Shown: positions 1-7,108 of the stretch, piece by piece
Layout: each line of letters begins with the position of its first letter
Position numbering within the stretch: the first letter of the stretch is position 1
DNA from: Dechloromonas denitrificans
GTDB taxonomy: Bacteria; Pseudomonadota; Gammaproteobacteria; Burkholderiales; Rhodocyclaceae
Length of the DNA stretch: 64,000 nucleotides
NCBI RefSeq assembly: GCF_020510685.1
Contig: NZ_CP075185.1
Coordinates: 1,798,001 to 1,862,000 of the forward strand
Reading direction: 5' to 3'
Notes under the pieces: model-generated
Database searches by the model: none
Seen by the model: the letters and a program-made list of their open reading frames with translations, nothing else
Told to the model about the DNA's origin: nothing
Position numbers and translations under genes: made by a program

Positions 1-541
1 CAAACAATTGCGCCGAGGCGCGTTCGGCCGGAACGTTCAGGGCGGCCAGGCAGAGCGGCTCCCAGAGGTGGCGGCGCAAGCGGCCAGTCTGGCCGGCGGC
101 GTCGAGCCAGTTGGCGACCGTGGTGTCGGCCGCTAGCTGAAAGCCCTGACGCTTGATGCCATCCATCCACAACGCGGTCTTCAGCTTTTCGCCTAGACCG
201 ACGCCATTGGCGCTCAGCAACCCCCAGGCGACATTGAGCGGCGCCGGCAGCTTGGGTAGTGCAAGGCGGAAACCGGTGTTGTCGACGATCTGTAGCGGAC
301 GGCGGTCGAAGAGCTGCGCGGGGTCGGCGCCGAGCCGGCGCATCAGGGCCAATGTCTGGCTGTAGGCGCCGAGCAGGATGTGCTGGCCGTTATCCAGCCG
401 ACGGTCGTCGACGCTGATTGTCCGGGCGCGACCACCGAGAACGCGGCCGGCTTCGAACAGGGTGGTTTGGGCGCCGGCTGCCGTCAGTTCAACGGCGGCG
501 GCGATCCCCGCCCAGCCGCCGCCGATGACGGCAACTTTCAC
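1..541 (-). CDS. hpnE: Hydroxysqualene dehydroxylase HpnE, N-terminal 180 residues (cut by window edge)
   Basis: FAD-dependent amine-oxidase/desaturase family protein that reduces hydroxysqualene to squalene, the last step of the HpnCDE route to hopanoids. The N-terminus reads VKVAVIGGGWAGIAAAVEL, a Rossmann FAD-binding motif, followed by an ARTISVDDRRLDNGQHILLG stretch usual for the family. The start is GTG at 539-541. Its GTGA overlaps the stop of hpnD by 4 nt, which fixes the start and implies translational coupling. The remaining C-terminal part (family length about 410-450 residues) lies outside the window. Assignment rests on the FAD motif plus the hpnC-hpnD context. Confidence 0.9.
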   Translation of the reverse strand, partial: MKVAVIGGGWAGIAAAVELTAAGAQTTLFEAGRVLGGRARTISVDDRRLDNGQHILLGAYSQTLALMRRLGADPAQLFDRRPLQIVDNTGFRLALPKLPAPLNVAWGLLSANGVGLGEKLKTALWMDGIKRQGFQLAADTTVANWLDAAGQTGRLRRHLWEPLCLAALNVPAERASAQLF

Positions 542-1371
542 GCGAAAGCCCAGGTTTTCCAGGCAATCCAGATTTTGCGGACCGGCGTCAGTGCGATGCG
601 CTGGTGCAGAACCTGGAAATTCTCGCGCTTGATCTCATCGAGCAGCGTCCGGTAGATCGCCGCCATGATCAGCCCGGGGCGCTGGCTCTTGCGGTCGACG
701 GCCGGCAACTGGGCAAAAGCCTGCGCGTAATATTTCTCGGCGCGCTCGGTCTGGAACTTCATCAGTGCCGTGAAGTTGTCCGAATACTTGGCATTCAGAA
801 TGTCGGCGGCCGGCACGTTGAACTGTTTCAGCTCGTCCATTGGGATGTAGATGCGGCCACGCCGGGCATCTTCACCGATGTCGCGAATGATGTTGGTGAG
901 CTGGAAGGCCATGCCCAGATCGTGCGCGTATTTCTGCGTCTGCCGGTCCTGGAAGCCGAAGATTTCGGCGGCGAGCAGGCCGACGACACTGGCCACCCGG
1001 TAGCAGTAGAGCGACAGTCCCTTGAAGTCGAGATAGCGCGACTGTTGCAGGTCCATCTCCATGCCGTCGATGATTTCCAGCAACTGTTCTTTCGGCAGGT
1101 TGAACTGGCCGCTGACGCCTTTCAACGCCAGGCCGACCGGGTGCTGCGGCTGGCCTTCGGCAACTCGTTCAATCTCCTGACGCCACCAGGTCAGTTTGGT
1201 CGAGGCCAGCGACACGTCGTGGCATTCGTCGACCACGTCATCGACCTCGCGACAGAAGGCGTAGAGGGCCATGATGGCGCGCCGGCGCTCGGCCGGCAGG
1301 AAAAGGAAGCTGTAATAGAAGGAGGAGCCGCTGGCGGCGCACTTCTCCTGGCAGTATTGGTCGGGATTCAT
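538..1371 (-). CDS. hpnD: Presqualene diphosphate synthase HpnD
   Basis: Trans-prenyltransferase of the squalene/phytoene synthase family, 277 residues. In the HpnCDE pathway HpnD condenses two farnesyl diphosphates to presqualene diphosphate. The first Asp-rich motif DDVVDE is at residues 44-49, and the second is the NIIRDIGEDARRGRIYIP segment in the middle of the protein. The start chosen is the ATG at 1369-1371 (MNPDQYCQEK), which matches the family N-terminus; further upstream the frame would run into hpnC. Four bases separate it from the hpnC stop and it overlaps hpnE by 4 nt, so the three genes form one operon. Confidence 0.93.
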   Translation of the reverse strand: MNPDQYCQEKCAASGSSFYYSFLFLPAERRRAIMALYAFCREVDDVVDECHDVSLASTKLTWWRQEIERVAEGQPQHPVGLALKGVSGQFNLPKEQLLEIIDGMEMDLQQSRYLDFKGLSLYCYRVASVVGLLAAEIFGFQDRQTQKYAHDLGMAFQLTNIIRDIGEDARRGRIYIPMDELKQFNVPAADILNAKYSDNFTALMKFQTERAEKYYAQAFAQLPAVDRKSQRPGLIMAAIYRTLLDEIKRENFQVLHQRIALTPVRKIWIAWKTWAFA

Positions 1372-1375
1372 GGGG

Positions 1376-2185
1376 TCACATTGTAAGGGAACGGCCGGCG
1401 AGAACCAGCCAGTCCCATTTGCCGAGTTTGGGGCGGCGCTCGAAAACATCGCCGCGCACCTGACGCAGGCGTTCAAGGATGCGCAGGCCGCCCTGGATGG
1501 TCAGGCGGATTTCCCAGCCGAGCCGGCCGGGCAGGGCGTGCACGAGCGGGGCGCCGCGCCGCATCAGGGCCAGCGCCCGGTCCATTTCAAAATCCATCAG
1601 AGCCGCCCAGTTGTCCGAGCAGCGGCCAGCGGCGATGTCGGCCTCGCTGATCCTGAAGTGCGGGAAATCAGTCTGCGGGATGTAAACCCGGTCTTTTTGC
1701 CAGTCGACTGCAACATCCTGCCAGAAATTGATCAGTTGCAGCGCCGTGCAGATGCAGTCCGACTGCTCCAGATGTTCCTGCTCGGTGCGGCCGAACAGGT
1801 GCAACACCAGTCGGCCGACCGGGTTGGCCGAACGACGGCAGTAGTCGAGCAGTTCCGGGTAATCGGCGTAGCGCTTCTTGACCACATCCTGGGCAAAGGC
1901 ATCGAGCAGGTCGCGCAGCAGCTGGATCGGCAGGGCATGCTGGCGAACAACCTCGGCCAGCTCGGCAAAAAGTGGCGTTTGCGGCGTGCTGCCGGCCGCG
2001 ATCCGGTCGAGTTCCGCCTGGTAGGCGGCCAGGCCGGTCAGGCGCTCATCCGGTGTGGCATCGCCTTCGTCGGCAATGTCGTCGGCGCTGCGTGCAAAAT
2101 GGTAGATGACCTCGATCGGCCGGCGCAGTCTGGACGGCACGAGCAGGGAGGCAACCGGAAAGTTTTCGTAGTGGTCGACGGGCAT
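1376..2185 (-). CDS. hpnC: Hydroxysqualene synthase HpnC
   Basis: Squalene/phytoene synthase family, 269 residues. HpnC converts presqualene diphosphate to hydroxysqualene. It has DDIADE at residues 35-40 and a second Asp motif in NFWQDVAVDWQKDRVYIP. It is a paralogue of the next gene hpnD, and the order C-D-E is the standard one. The ATG at 2183-2185 (MPVDHYENFP) is chosen because the upstream reading frame has no family similarity and would enter the divergent tRNA-Leu promoter. The transcript probably starts in the 2186-2238 gap. Confidence 0.92.
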   Translation of the reverse strand: MPVDHYENFPVASLLVPSRLRRPIEVIYHFARSADDIADEGDATPDERLTGLAAYQAELDRIAAGSTPQTPLFAELAEVVRQHALPIQLLRDLLDAFAQDVVKKRYADYPELLDYCRRSANPVGRLVLHLFGRTEQEHLEQSDCICTALQLINFWQDVAVDWQKDRVYIPQTDFPHFRISEADIAAGRCSDNWAALMDFEMDRALALMRRGAPLVHALPGRLGWEIRLTIQGGLRILERLRQVRGDVFERRPKLGKWDWLVLAGRSLTM

Positions 2186-2221
2186 GGGGCGGCAAGTATA
2201 GGGGGGATGCGCGGAGAGTGG

Positions 2222-2227
2222 TAGAAT
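2222..2227 (+). promoter_or_regulatory. Probable -10 element of tRNA-Leu promoter
   Basis: TAGAAT ends 11 nt before the first base of the mature tRNA. No good -35 hexamer is visible at 16-18 nt upstream, so only the -10 is called. Confidence 0.35.
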
Positions 2228-2238
2228 GCGCGCCGCCT

Positions 2239-2323
2239 GCCCAGGTGGCGAAATTGGTAGACGCACCAGATTTAGGTTCTGGCGCCGAAAGGTGTGGGGG
2301 TTCGAGTCCCTTCCTGGGCACCA
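2239..2323 (+). tRNA. tRNA-Leu, anticodon UAG (reads CUA)
   Basis: An 85-nt class II tRNA with encoded CCA. The acceptor GCCCAGG pairs with CCTGGGC, the anticodon loop is ATTTAGGT with TAG in the middle, there is a short variable arm, and the T-arm carries GGTTCGAGTCC. An intrinsic terminator follows 12 nt later, so it is probably a single-gene transcript. Confidence 0.96.
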
Positions 2324-2335
2324 TCAAATACAGAC

Positions 2336-2363
2336 AAGGCTTTCAGCGATGAAAGCCTTTTTC
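2336..2363 (+). terminator. Intrinsic terminator after tRNA-Leu
   Basis: Arms AAGGCTTTCA and TGAAAGCCTT with a GCGA tetraloop, followed by a T-rich tract. Confidence 0.85.
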
Positions 2364-2469
2364 GTTTTTGGCTTCCGTTTCCTGCCATATCAGCTCGGCG
2401 GGCCCCCTCCGGCGCTTGGATGCGTCATGTTGAGCATGTATCAATCGATTGCATCGTAAAATCCGCCCG

Positions 2470-2682
2470 ATGAAATACGCACTCATCCTCCTTGCCGGCT
2501 TGACTGCCGGCTGTGCTTCCTGGCATTGGGAAAAGCCGGGTGGCGACTACGACGTTGACGAAAAATACTGCAAGTTGCAGGCCTACTCGGGCGCCGATGG
2601 CATGGTGACCAATGCGAATGTCCGGAAGATGCACGCCTGCATGGAGGCCAGGGGCTGGCGGAAGGTGAAATCGGGCGGCTAG
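2470..2682 (+). CDS. Small predicted lipoprotein, 70 residues, function unknown
   Basis: The N-terminus MKYALILLAGLTAGC is a short type II signal peptide with lipobox LTAGC, so Cys15 would be lipidated. The mature part is polar with two further Cys residues (YCKLQAY and KMHACMEARGW), compatible with one disulfide. The ATG at 2470 is chosen over the upstream in-frame start at 2449 because only it gives a proper signal peptide. No strong Shine-Dalgarno is seen. It resembles small outer-membrane lipoproteins common in betaproteobacteria, but I do not recognise a named family. Confidence 0.7.
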   Translation: MKYALILLAGLTAGCASWHWEKPGGDYDVDEKYCKLQAYSGADGMVTNANVRKMHACMEARGWRKVKSGG

Positions 2683-2738
2683 GCAGGCGACGGCGGGGGA
2701 GCAAAAGGCTTCTCCAGTAAGCCGGCCTTCCACTGTCT

Positions 2739-2756
2739 GCGCAATCCGGATTGCGC
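2739..2756 (+). promoter_or_regulatory. Perfect 18-nt palindrome, possible operator
   Basis: GCGCAATCC is directly followed by its reverse complement GGATTGCGC. The right arm contains TTGCGC (2751-2756), which sits 15 nt before a TATATT (2772-2777), so the palindrome may cover the -35 of a promoter for the gene at 2832. It has no T-tract, so it is not an intrinsic terminator. Confidence 0.45.
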
Positions 2757-2831
2757 GAATATCCTCTTGGTTATATTGCAAGTTTTCCTGTCACGGTCTA
2801 TGTTTCGGTCATAACCAATGGAAAGCTAATC

Positions 2832-3068
2832 ATGAGCATCGAGCGTAGAACACCGTCGGATCGTCGGCAGCGTGACTCAGGCCCGCCGAGGGGGGGTATC
2901 GAACGGCGTCGGCATGCGGAGCGCCGGTTGCCTACTGCCGCCGAAGCGGAGATTTCGGCTGCCGAGTTCGAAAAATATTTCGGGTCAGTCGCCAAGGCGA
3001 CAAACACCAACGACTATCTGCTCGATCAGGCAGCCGAAGTGTTCGATCGTGTACGTGACGGCTACTAG
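2832..3068 (+). CDS. Small charged protein, 78 residues, function unknown
   Basis: The N-terminal third is rich in Arg (ERRTPSDRRQR, IERRRHAERRL), and the C-terminal half looks like an amphipathic helix ending in AAEVFDRVRDGY. ATG 2832 is preceded by GGAAAG about 8 nt upstream; longer in-frame starts lack a ribosome site. The stop lies 9 nt before the DUF805 gene, so the two are probably co-transcribed. I recognise no family. The N-terminus could bind nucleic acid or acidic lipid, but this is only suggested by charge. Confidence 0.6.
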   Translation: MSIERRTPSDRRQRDSGPPRGGIERRRHAERRLPTAAEAEISAAEFEKYFGSVAKATNTNDYLLDQAAEVFDRVRDGY

Positions 3069-3077
3069 GGGTTGCCA

Positions 3078-3392
3078 ATGACGTTCGGCCAATCTATCCA
3101 GACCTGCTTCTCGAAATATGCGGATTTTTCGGGACGCGCCTCGCGGTCGGAATACTGGTGGTGGGTTCTGTTCGTGTTTTTGGCGACGGTGGCTACCGGT
3201 ATCGTTAGCGACAAGCTGTCTGCACTTTTTTCACTGGCGGTGATGCTGCCGGGACTGGCCGTAGGGGCGCGACGACTGCACGATATCGACAAGAGTGGAT
3301 GGCTGCAGTTGCTCTATTTCATTCCGTTGCTTGGTTGGGCCATATTGGTTTATTGGGCCATCCATGAAGGCAAGGAACCAAACCGGTTCTAG
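3078..3392 (+). CDS. DUF805 family inner-membrane protein
   Basis: A 104-residue protein with the DUF805 layout: an N-terminal FSGRASRSEYWWW segment, then three hydrophobic segments, with GARRLHDIDKSGWLQL between the second and third. The RLHD..KSGW motif is diagnostic of this family of small membrane proteins of unknown role. ATG 3078 has AGGGG 7 nt upstream; a TTG two codons earlier is an alternative. It follows the Arg-rich small gene closely. Confidence 0.85.
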   Translation: MTFGQSIQTCFSKYADFSGRASRSEYWWWVLFVFLATVATGIVSDKLSALFSLAVMLPGLAVGARRLHDIDKSGWLQLLYFIPLLGWAILVYWAIHEGKEPNRF

Positions 3393-3433
3393 TCTGCTTC
3401 GTAGGATTAAGTCTGTCGGGCGCCTGGTTCTGC

Positions 3434-4414
3434 TCAGTTCAGCCCGAGCACTTCCCGCATGAACTTTTCGTGCGCCATCCGGAAGCCTGCTGCGTTCGGG
3501 TGACCGCCGCCACCGTAGCGGACTGCTATTGCCGCCACATCAAAGTTTCCCTTCGAGCGTAGCGAGGCTTTGACTTCGCCATTGGCGGCCAACTGCCAGA
3601 CCAGGCCGAAGCTGGTGCTTTGCTCGGCCAGTCGATTGCCCAGTTCCGAGGCAAACAGGACGTTGCCGTTGATTGCGATACCGTTGGCCGCCAGCCAGAC
3701 CAGATCGCCGTCAGCGATGACGGTCTGACCATGGCGCTGTGCTTGCAGCGCATCGACCGGCTCGCCGCGCAAGCGGGCCGGCATGCGCAAGTCGCTGTTG
3801 GCCAGTCGTTCGATTTCGTTCTGAAAAAATACTTCGATGGCTTGGCCGTTGGCCAGCATTTCGCCGTAGCGTTTTGTTTCCGCGGTTCGCGTTTGACCAA
3901 TCAGTTCGTTCCAGGCCGAAAAATCGAAAGGCAACAGGCGCAGGGCGCGGCAAAAAGGACGGGTGCCGGGTAGTGCAAAGCGCCACAGGTCCTGATCCTC
4001 GATGTGCTGCAGCGCCAGCGGTACTGGCTGGCTCGGGTGAAAGTGCTCCCAAGTGAGTCTGGCTCCCGATTTTTGCAGATCGAAAATGACGGTCAGTGGC
4101 AGCTTCGGGTGGTGGTAGGTAACGAGGCCCGATGTTTCGTCTGGCAGGCGGTCGCCCCAGGCTTGGCGGGCTGAGGCGTGGTGGTCGATTTGAGTCACTG
4201 ACTCGGCCGTGGCGGCCATCGCTTCGAGGGTGTCCGGGGCAAAGGAAAAATCGAGGATGAATACCTTGTGACCAGCAATCGCGTCGATGTCCCAGTCTTC
4301 GCCATGATGCAACGGACGGTAGCTCGCCTTTGCGCCAAATTGCCGCCACGCCGCATAGGCTGAGCCGAAGCCGTCAATGCAGTCCGCGTGATAAAGAACG
4401 GTAACCGAGGGCAT
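3434..4414 (-). CDS. DHH-family phosphoesterase
   Basis: A 326-residue protein of the DHH/DHHA1 phosphoesterase superfamily. The N-terminal HADCIDGFGSAYAA and the DHH at residues 77-79 (QIDHHAS) are metal-binding motifs, and the C-terminal GGGGHPNAAGF (near residue 300) is the DHHA1 substrate-binding signature. Relatives include oligoribonuclease/pAp phosphatase (NrnA), RecJ and cyclic-dinucleotide phosphodiesterases; the substrate cannot be told from sequence. It is the third gene of a minus-strand unit behind a small membrane protein and slyX. Confidence 0.85.
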   Translation of the reverse strand: MPSVTVLYHADCIDGFGSAYAAWRQFGAKASYRPLHHGEDWDIDAIAGHKVFILDFSFAPDTLEAMAATAESVTQIDHHASARQAWGDRLPDETSGLVTYHHPKLPLTVIFDLQKSGARLTWEHFHPSQPVPLALQHIEDQDLWRFALPGTRPFCRALRLLPFDFSAWNELIGQTRTAETKRYGEMLANGQAIEVFFQNEIERLANSDLRMPARLRGEPVDALQAQRHGQTVIADGDLVWLAANGIAINGNVLFASELGNRLAEQSTSFGLVWQLAANGEVKASLRSKGNFDVAAIAVRYGGGGHPNAAGFRMAHEKFMREVLGLN

Positions 4415-4429
4415 TGGCTGATCCTGCTT

Positions 4430-4639
4430 TCAGTAATGTGGCGGCAGGTCGTCGCGCAGGCTGCGTTGCTCGGTCGGCGCGGCGCTCTGCACCTGCTCGC
4501 GCAAAGCACGGAATTCGGTGATCAGCCGGTCTATCTGTTGTTGCTGGCGGAAAATGGTGCGATTCAGTTCATCCACCATGTCTTCGGTGTAGCTGATTTT
4601 GATTTCAATATCGGTCAGGCGTGATTCCACTGTGTTCAT
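4430..4639 (-). CDS. slyX: SlyX family protein
   Basis: A 69-residue coiled-coil protein. The N-terminal part (ESRLTDIEIKISYTEDMVDELN) is a heptad-rich helix and the C-terminus ends RDDLPPHY, the usual SlyX ending (PPHY). The role is undefined although the family is widespread in proteobacteria. ATG at 4637-4639; its stop is 15 nt upstream of the DHH gene start and its start is 4 nt after the stop of the small membrane-protein gene. Confidence 0.88.
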   Translation of the reverse strand: MNTVESRLTDIEIKISYTEDMVDELNRTIFRQQQQIDRLITEFRALREQVQSAAPTEQRSLRDDLPPHY

Positions 4640-4643
4640 CCTT

Positions 4644-4787
4644 TTATTTTTCGTTTCGCCAGTCGCGGAGCGTTTCCTTCGGCGTTGGTGGCGGGGTATT
4701 CGAAGGGTGATTTTTGCGCAGCAGCGGAAGCGCTGCTCCAACCATGAAGATCACAATGATCCCGAAAGCAATCCATCCATCACTCAT
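4644..4787 (-). CDS. 47-residue single-pass membrane protein upstream of slyX
   Basis: Reading the minus strand from ATG 4787 gives a protein starting MSDGWIAFGIIVIFMVGAAL, a clean transmembrane segment, followed by a Pro-rich basic tail ending ETLRDWRNEK. A strong GGAGG lies 8 nt upstream of the ATG. The stop TAA (4644-4646) is 4 nt before the slyX start. The TM-plus-polar-tail layout, ribosome site and tight spacing support a real gene. Function is not known. Confidence 0.72.
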   Translation of the reverse strand: MSDGWIAFGIIVIFMVGAALPLLRKNHPSNTPPPTPKETLRDWRNEK

Positions 4788-4916
4788 CCTTGTTTCCTCC
4801 GTGCAAGCACGAATCTTACTTTGTATGTCGGTGCCTGTCCTGACGCACCGGCCTTCGGCTTTGTATCTGTAGATGCCCTGTTTGCGGTCATCGTCAGCAG
4901 TTTTTCTAAAAATCCC

Positions 4917-4944
4917 TTGACAGCTTTCTTCCAGAGTCTATAAT
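4917..4944 (+). promoter_or_regulatory. Consensus sigma70 promoter of tRNA-Val/thrS unit
   Basis: TTGACA (4917-4922), 16-nt spacer, TATAAT (4939-4944): both hexamers are perfect. Transcription would start near 4951, about 6 nt before the mature tRNA-Val. No other promoter is visible before thrS. Confidence 0.92.
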
Positions 4945-4956
4945 GCGGCCTTCTTT

Positions 4957-5033
4957 AGGCGGTTAGCTCAGTTGGTTAGAGCGCCACGTTGACATCGTGG
5001 AGGTCGTTGGTTCGATTCCAATACCGCCTACCA
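4957..5033 (+). tRNA. tRNA-Val, anticodon GAC
   Basis: A 77-nt tRNA with encoded CCA. Acceptor AGGCGGT pairs with ACCGCCT, anticodon stem CCACG/CGTGG encloses TTGACAT, and the T-arm has GGTTCGATTCC. Only 10 nt separate the CCA from the Shine-Dalgarno of the leader peptide, so the tRNA is apparently the 5-prime part of the thrS transcript. Confidence 0.96.
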
Positions 5034-5055
5034 AATTCCTAACGGAGCTGAATTG

Positions 5056-5094
5056 ATGATTTTCCGAACTCGCACTACAGTTCAGAAATCCTAG
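5056..5094 (+). CDS. Putative thrS leader peptide (12 residues, three Thr)
   Basis: ATG ATT TTC CGA ACT CGC ACT ACA GTT CAG AAA TCC TAG encodes MIFRTRTTVQKS. GGAG at 5044-5047 gives an 8-nt spacing to the ATG. Three of twelve codons are Thr, clustered at codons 5, 7 and 8, directly upstream of an intrinsic terminator and of the threonyl-tRNA synthetase gene. This is the architecture of amino-acid-controlled attenuation. It is an inference from layout, and expression is not shown. Confidence 0.6.
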   Translation: MIFRTRTTVQKS

Positions 5095-5117
5095 TCGAGT
5101 CAGCTTTCGTTTGAACT

Positions 5118-5150
5118 AAAAAAGTGCGGCTCAGCCCGCACTTTTTTTTT
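5118..5150 (+). terminator. Intrinsic terminator/attenuator before thrS
   Basis: AAAAAAGTGCGG (5118-5129) pairs with CCGCACTTTTTT (5136-5147), loop CTCAGC, and T-tract to 5150. Only 15 nt lie between the T-tract and the thrS ATG, leaving no room for a downstream promoter, so thrS expression must read through it. Upstream CGCACT (5071-5076) and AGTTCA (5079-5084) are complementary to AGTGCG (5123-5128) and TGAACT (5112-5117), an alternative structure that would disrupt the terminator. Confidence 0.85.
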
Positions 5151-5165
5151 GCCCAGAGATCCGCC

Positions 5166-7082
5166 ATGCCTGATATCAAACTGCCTGATGGTTCCATTCG
5201 TTCCTTTGCGCAACCGGTTACCATTGCCGAAGTTGCGGCCAGTATAGGCGCCGGGCTGGCGCGTGCCGCATTGGCCGGCAAGGTCGATGGTCGGCTGGTT
5301 GATACCTCGTTCAGGATTGAGCAGGACGCCGATCTTGCCATTGTCACCGAGCGTGATCCTGATGGTTTGGAGGTCATTCGTCACTCGACGGCTCACTTGC
5401 TGGCTTATGCGGTGAAGTCCTTGTTTCCGGAGGCGCAGGTCACCATTGGGCCGACCATCGAAAACGGCTTTTATTACGACTTTGCCTACAAGCGGCCATT
5501 CACGCCGGAAGATCTGGCGGCCATCGAGAAGCGCATGGCCGAATTGGCCAAGCAGGATATCCCGATTAGCCGCGAGGTCTGGGCGCGTGACGACGCCGTA
5601 AAGTTTTTCCTGGGTCAGGGTGAAAAGTACAAAGCCGAGCTGATTGGTGCCATTCCGGCCGATCAGCAGGTTTCGCTGTATCGCGAAGGTGATTTCATCG
5701 ACCTTTGCCGTGGTCCCCACGTGCCGACCACGGCCAAGCTGAAAGTCTTCAAGCTGATGAAGGTGGCTGGGGCTTACTGGCGTGGCGATCATCGCAACGA
5801 ACAGTTGCAGCGTATCTACGGCACGGCCTGGGCCAAGAAGGAAGATCTCGACGCCTACCTGCACATGCTGGAAGAGGCTGAAAAGCGCGACCATCGTCGT
5901 CTGGGTAAGCAGTTTGATTTGTTCCATATGCAGGACGAAGCACCGGGTCTGGTTTTCTGGCACCCGAAGGGTTGGGCGATCTGGCAGGAAATCGAAAGCT
6001 ACATGCGCGCCGTCTATCGTAATAACGGCTATCAGGAAGTGCGTTGTCCGCAGATTCTCGACAAATCGCTGTGGGAAAAGTCCGGTCACTGGGAGCACTA
6101 CAAGGACAACATGTTCACGACGGCCTCGGAAAATCGCGACTACGCGGTCAAGCCGATGAATTGTCCGGGGCACGTTCAGGTGTTCAATGCTGGTTTGCGC
6201 TCGTATCGCGAACTGCCGTTGCGCTATGGCGAATTCGGCTCTTGCCATCGTAACGAGCCGGCCGGTGCGCTGCATGGTCTGATGCGCGTGCGCGGCTTTG
6301 TGCAGGATGATGGTCACATCTTCTGTACCGAAGACCAGATCGAAGCCGAGGTGACCGCCTTCAATGCGCTGGTTAAAAAAGTCTACGCCGATTTCGGCTT
6401 CAACGATGTGGCCGTCAAGTTGGCGCTGCGTCCCGATAGTCGTGTTGGCTCTGATGATGTCTGGGATAAGGCCGAAGATGCATTGCGCGGCGGATTGCGC
6501 GCGTCCGGCCTAGCGTGGACAGAGCTGCCGGGCGAAGGGGCTTTTTATGGTCCGAAGATCGAATTTCACATCAAGGACGCCATTGGTCGCTCTTGGCAGT
6601 GCGGCACGATGCAGGTCGACTTCTCGATGCCGGGGCGTCTCGGTGCCGAATACGTTGACGGCAACGACGAGCGTAAGGTGCCGGTCATGCTGCACCGTGC
6701 CATTCTCGGTTCGTTGGAGCGATTTATCGGGATACTGATTGAGAACTTCGCTGGCGCACTGCCTTTGTGGCTGGCGCCGACGCAGATCGCTGTCCTGAAT
6801 ATTTCCGAAAAACAGGCGGATTACGCGGCTGAAGTGGCGCAAAGGCTACATCAGGCGGGCTTTCGGGCGGAGGCGGATTTGCGCAACGAGAAAATTACCT
6901 ATAAAATCCGCGAACATAGCTTGAACCGGCTGCCTTATCAGCTCGTTGTGGGTGATAAGGAAAAGGCGGACGGACTGGTGGCCGTGCGTACTCGCGGTGG
7001 TCAGGATCTCGGACAGATGTCCGTGGATGAACTGATCGGGCAACTTCAAGGCGAAGTTGCGGCGCGTAGTGGCACGGCTTAA
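5166..7082 (+). CDS. thrS: Threonyl-tRNA synthetase
   Basis: Class II synthetase, 638 residues, charging tRNA-Thr. An N-terminal TGS domain (residues 1 to about 62) is followed by the editing domain with [10 protein letters not shown] (zinc-dependent removal of mischarged Ser), the catalytic core with [10 protein letters not shown] and DDGHIFC (zinc ligands Cys and His; third His in MLHRAILGS), and a C-terminal anticodon-binding domain. ATG 5166 matches the family start [10 protein letters not shown]; an upstream GTG lies inside the terminator stem and is rejected. It is the first long gene of the thrS-infC-rpmI-rplT block and is likely controlled by the upstream leader. Confidence 0.97.
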   Translation: MPDIKLPDGSIRSFAQPVTIAEVAASIGAGLARAALAGKVDGRLVDTSFRIEQDADLAIVTERDPDGLEVIRHSTAHLLAYAVKSLFPEAQVTIGPTIENGFYYDFAYKRPFTPEDLAAIEKRMAELAKQDIPISREVWARDDAVKFFLGQGEKYKAELIGAIPADQQVSLYREGDFIDLCRGPHVPTTAKLKVFKLMKVAGAYWRGDHRNEQLQRIYGTAWAKKEDLDAYLHMLEEAEKRDHRRLGKQFDLFHMQDEAPGLVFWHPKGWAIWQEIESYMRAVYRNNGYQEVRCPQILDKSLWEKSGHWEHYKDNMFTTASENRDYAVKPMNCPGHVQVFNAGLRSYRELPLRYGEFGSCHRNEPAGALHGLMRVRGFVQDDGHIFCTEDQIEAEVTAFNALVKKVYADFGFNDVAVKLALRPDSRVGSDDVWDKAEDALRGGLRASGLAWTELPGEGAFYGPKIEFHIKDAIGRSWQCGTMQVDFSMPGRLGAEYVDGNDERKVPVMLHRAILGSLERFIGILIENFAGALPLWLAPTQIAVLNISEKQADYAAEVAQRLHQAGFRAEADLRNEKITYKIREHSLNRLPYQLVVGDKEKADGLVAVRTRGGQDLGQMSVDELIGQLQGEVAARSGTA

Positions 7083-7108
7083 TTATTGACGTTTTCGGGG
7101 GTTTTACC

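Noticed and set aside
2239..2323. tRNA genes as integration sites of a genomic island
   Set aside because: No integrase gene and no second copy of a tRNA 3-prime end was seen near tRNA-Leu, tRNA-Val, tRNA-Pro or tRNA-Ser.
5056..5150. Classical trp-type attenuation with a segment 2:3 antiterminator set free by stalling at Thr codons
   Set aside because: The best antiterminator arms overlap the Thr codons themselves, so a stalled ribosome would hide them; only a weak GAGTC/GGCTC pairing (5097-5101 with 5128-5132) fits the simple model. The mechanism is left open.
5124..5165. Upstream GTG extension of thrS
   Set aside because: The GTG is inside the terminator stem and the extra residues ([14 protein letters not shown]) do not belong to the ThrRS family.
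7085..7108. In-frame ATT as the infC start
   Set aside because: It lies 2 nt after the thrS stop without a ribosome site and would add eight unrelated residues before the conserved N-terminus.
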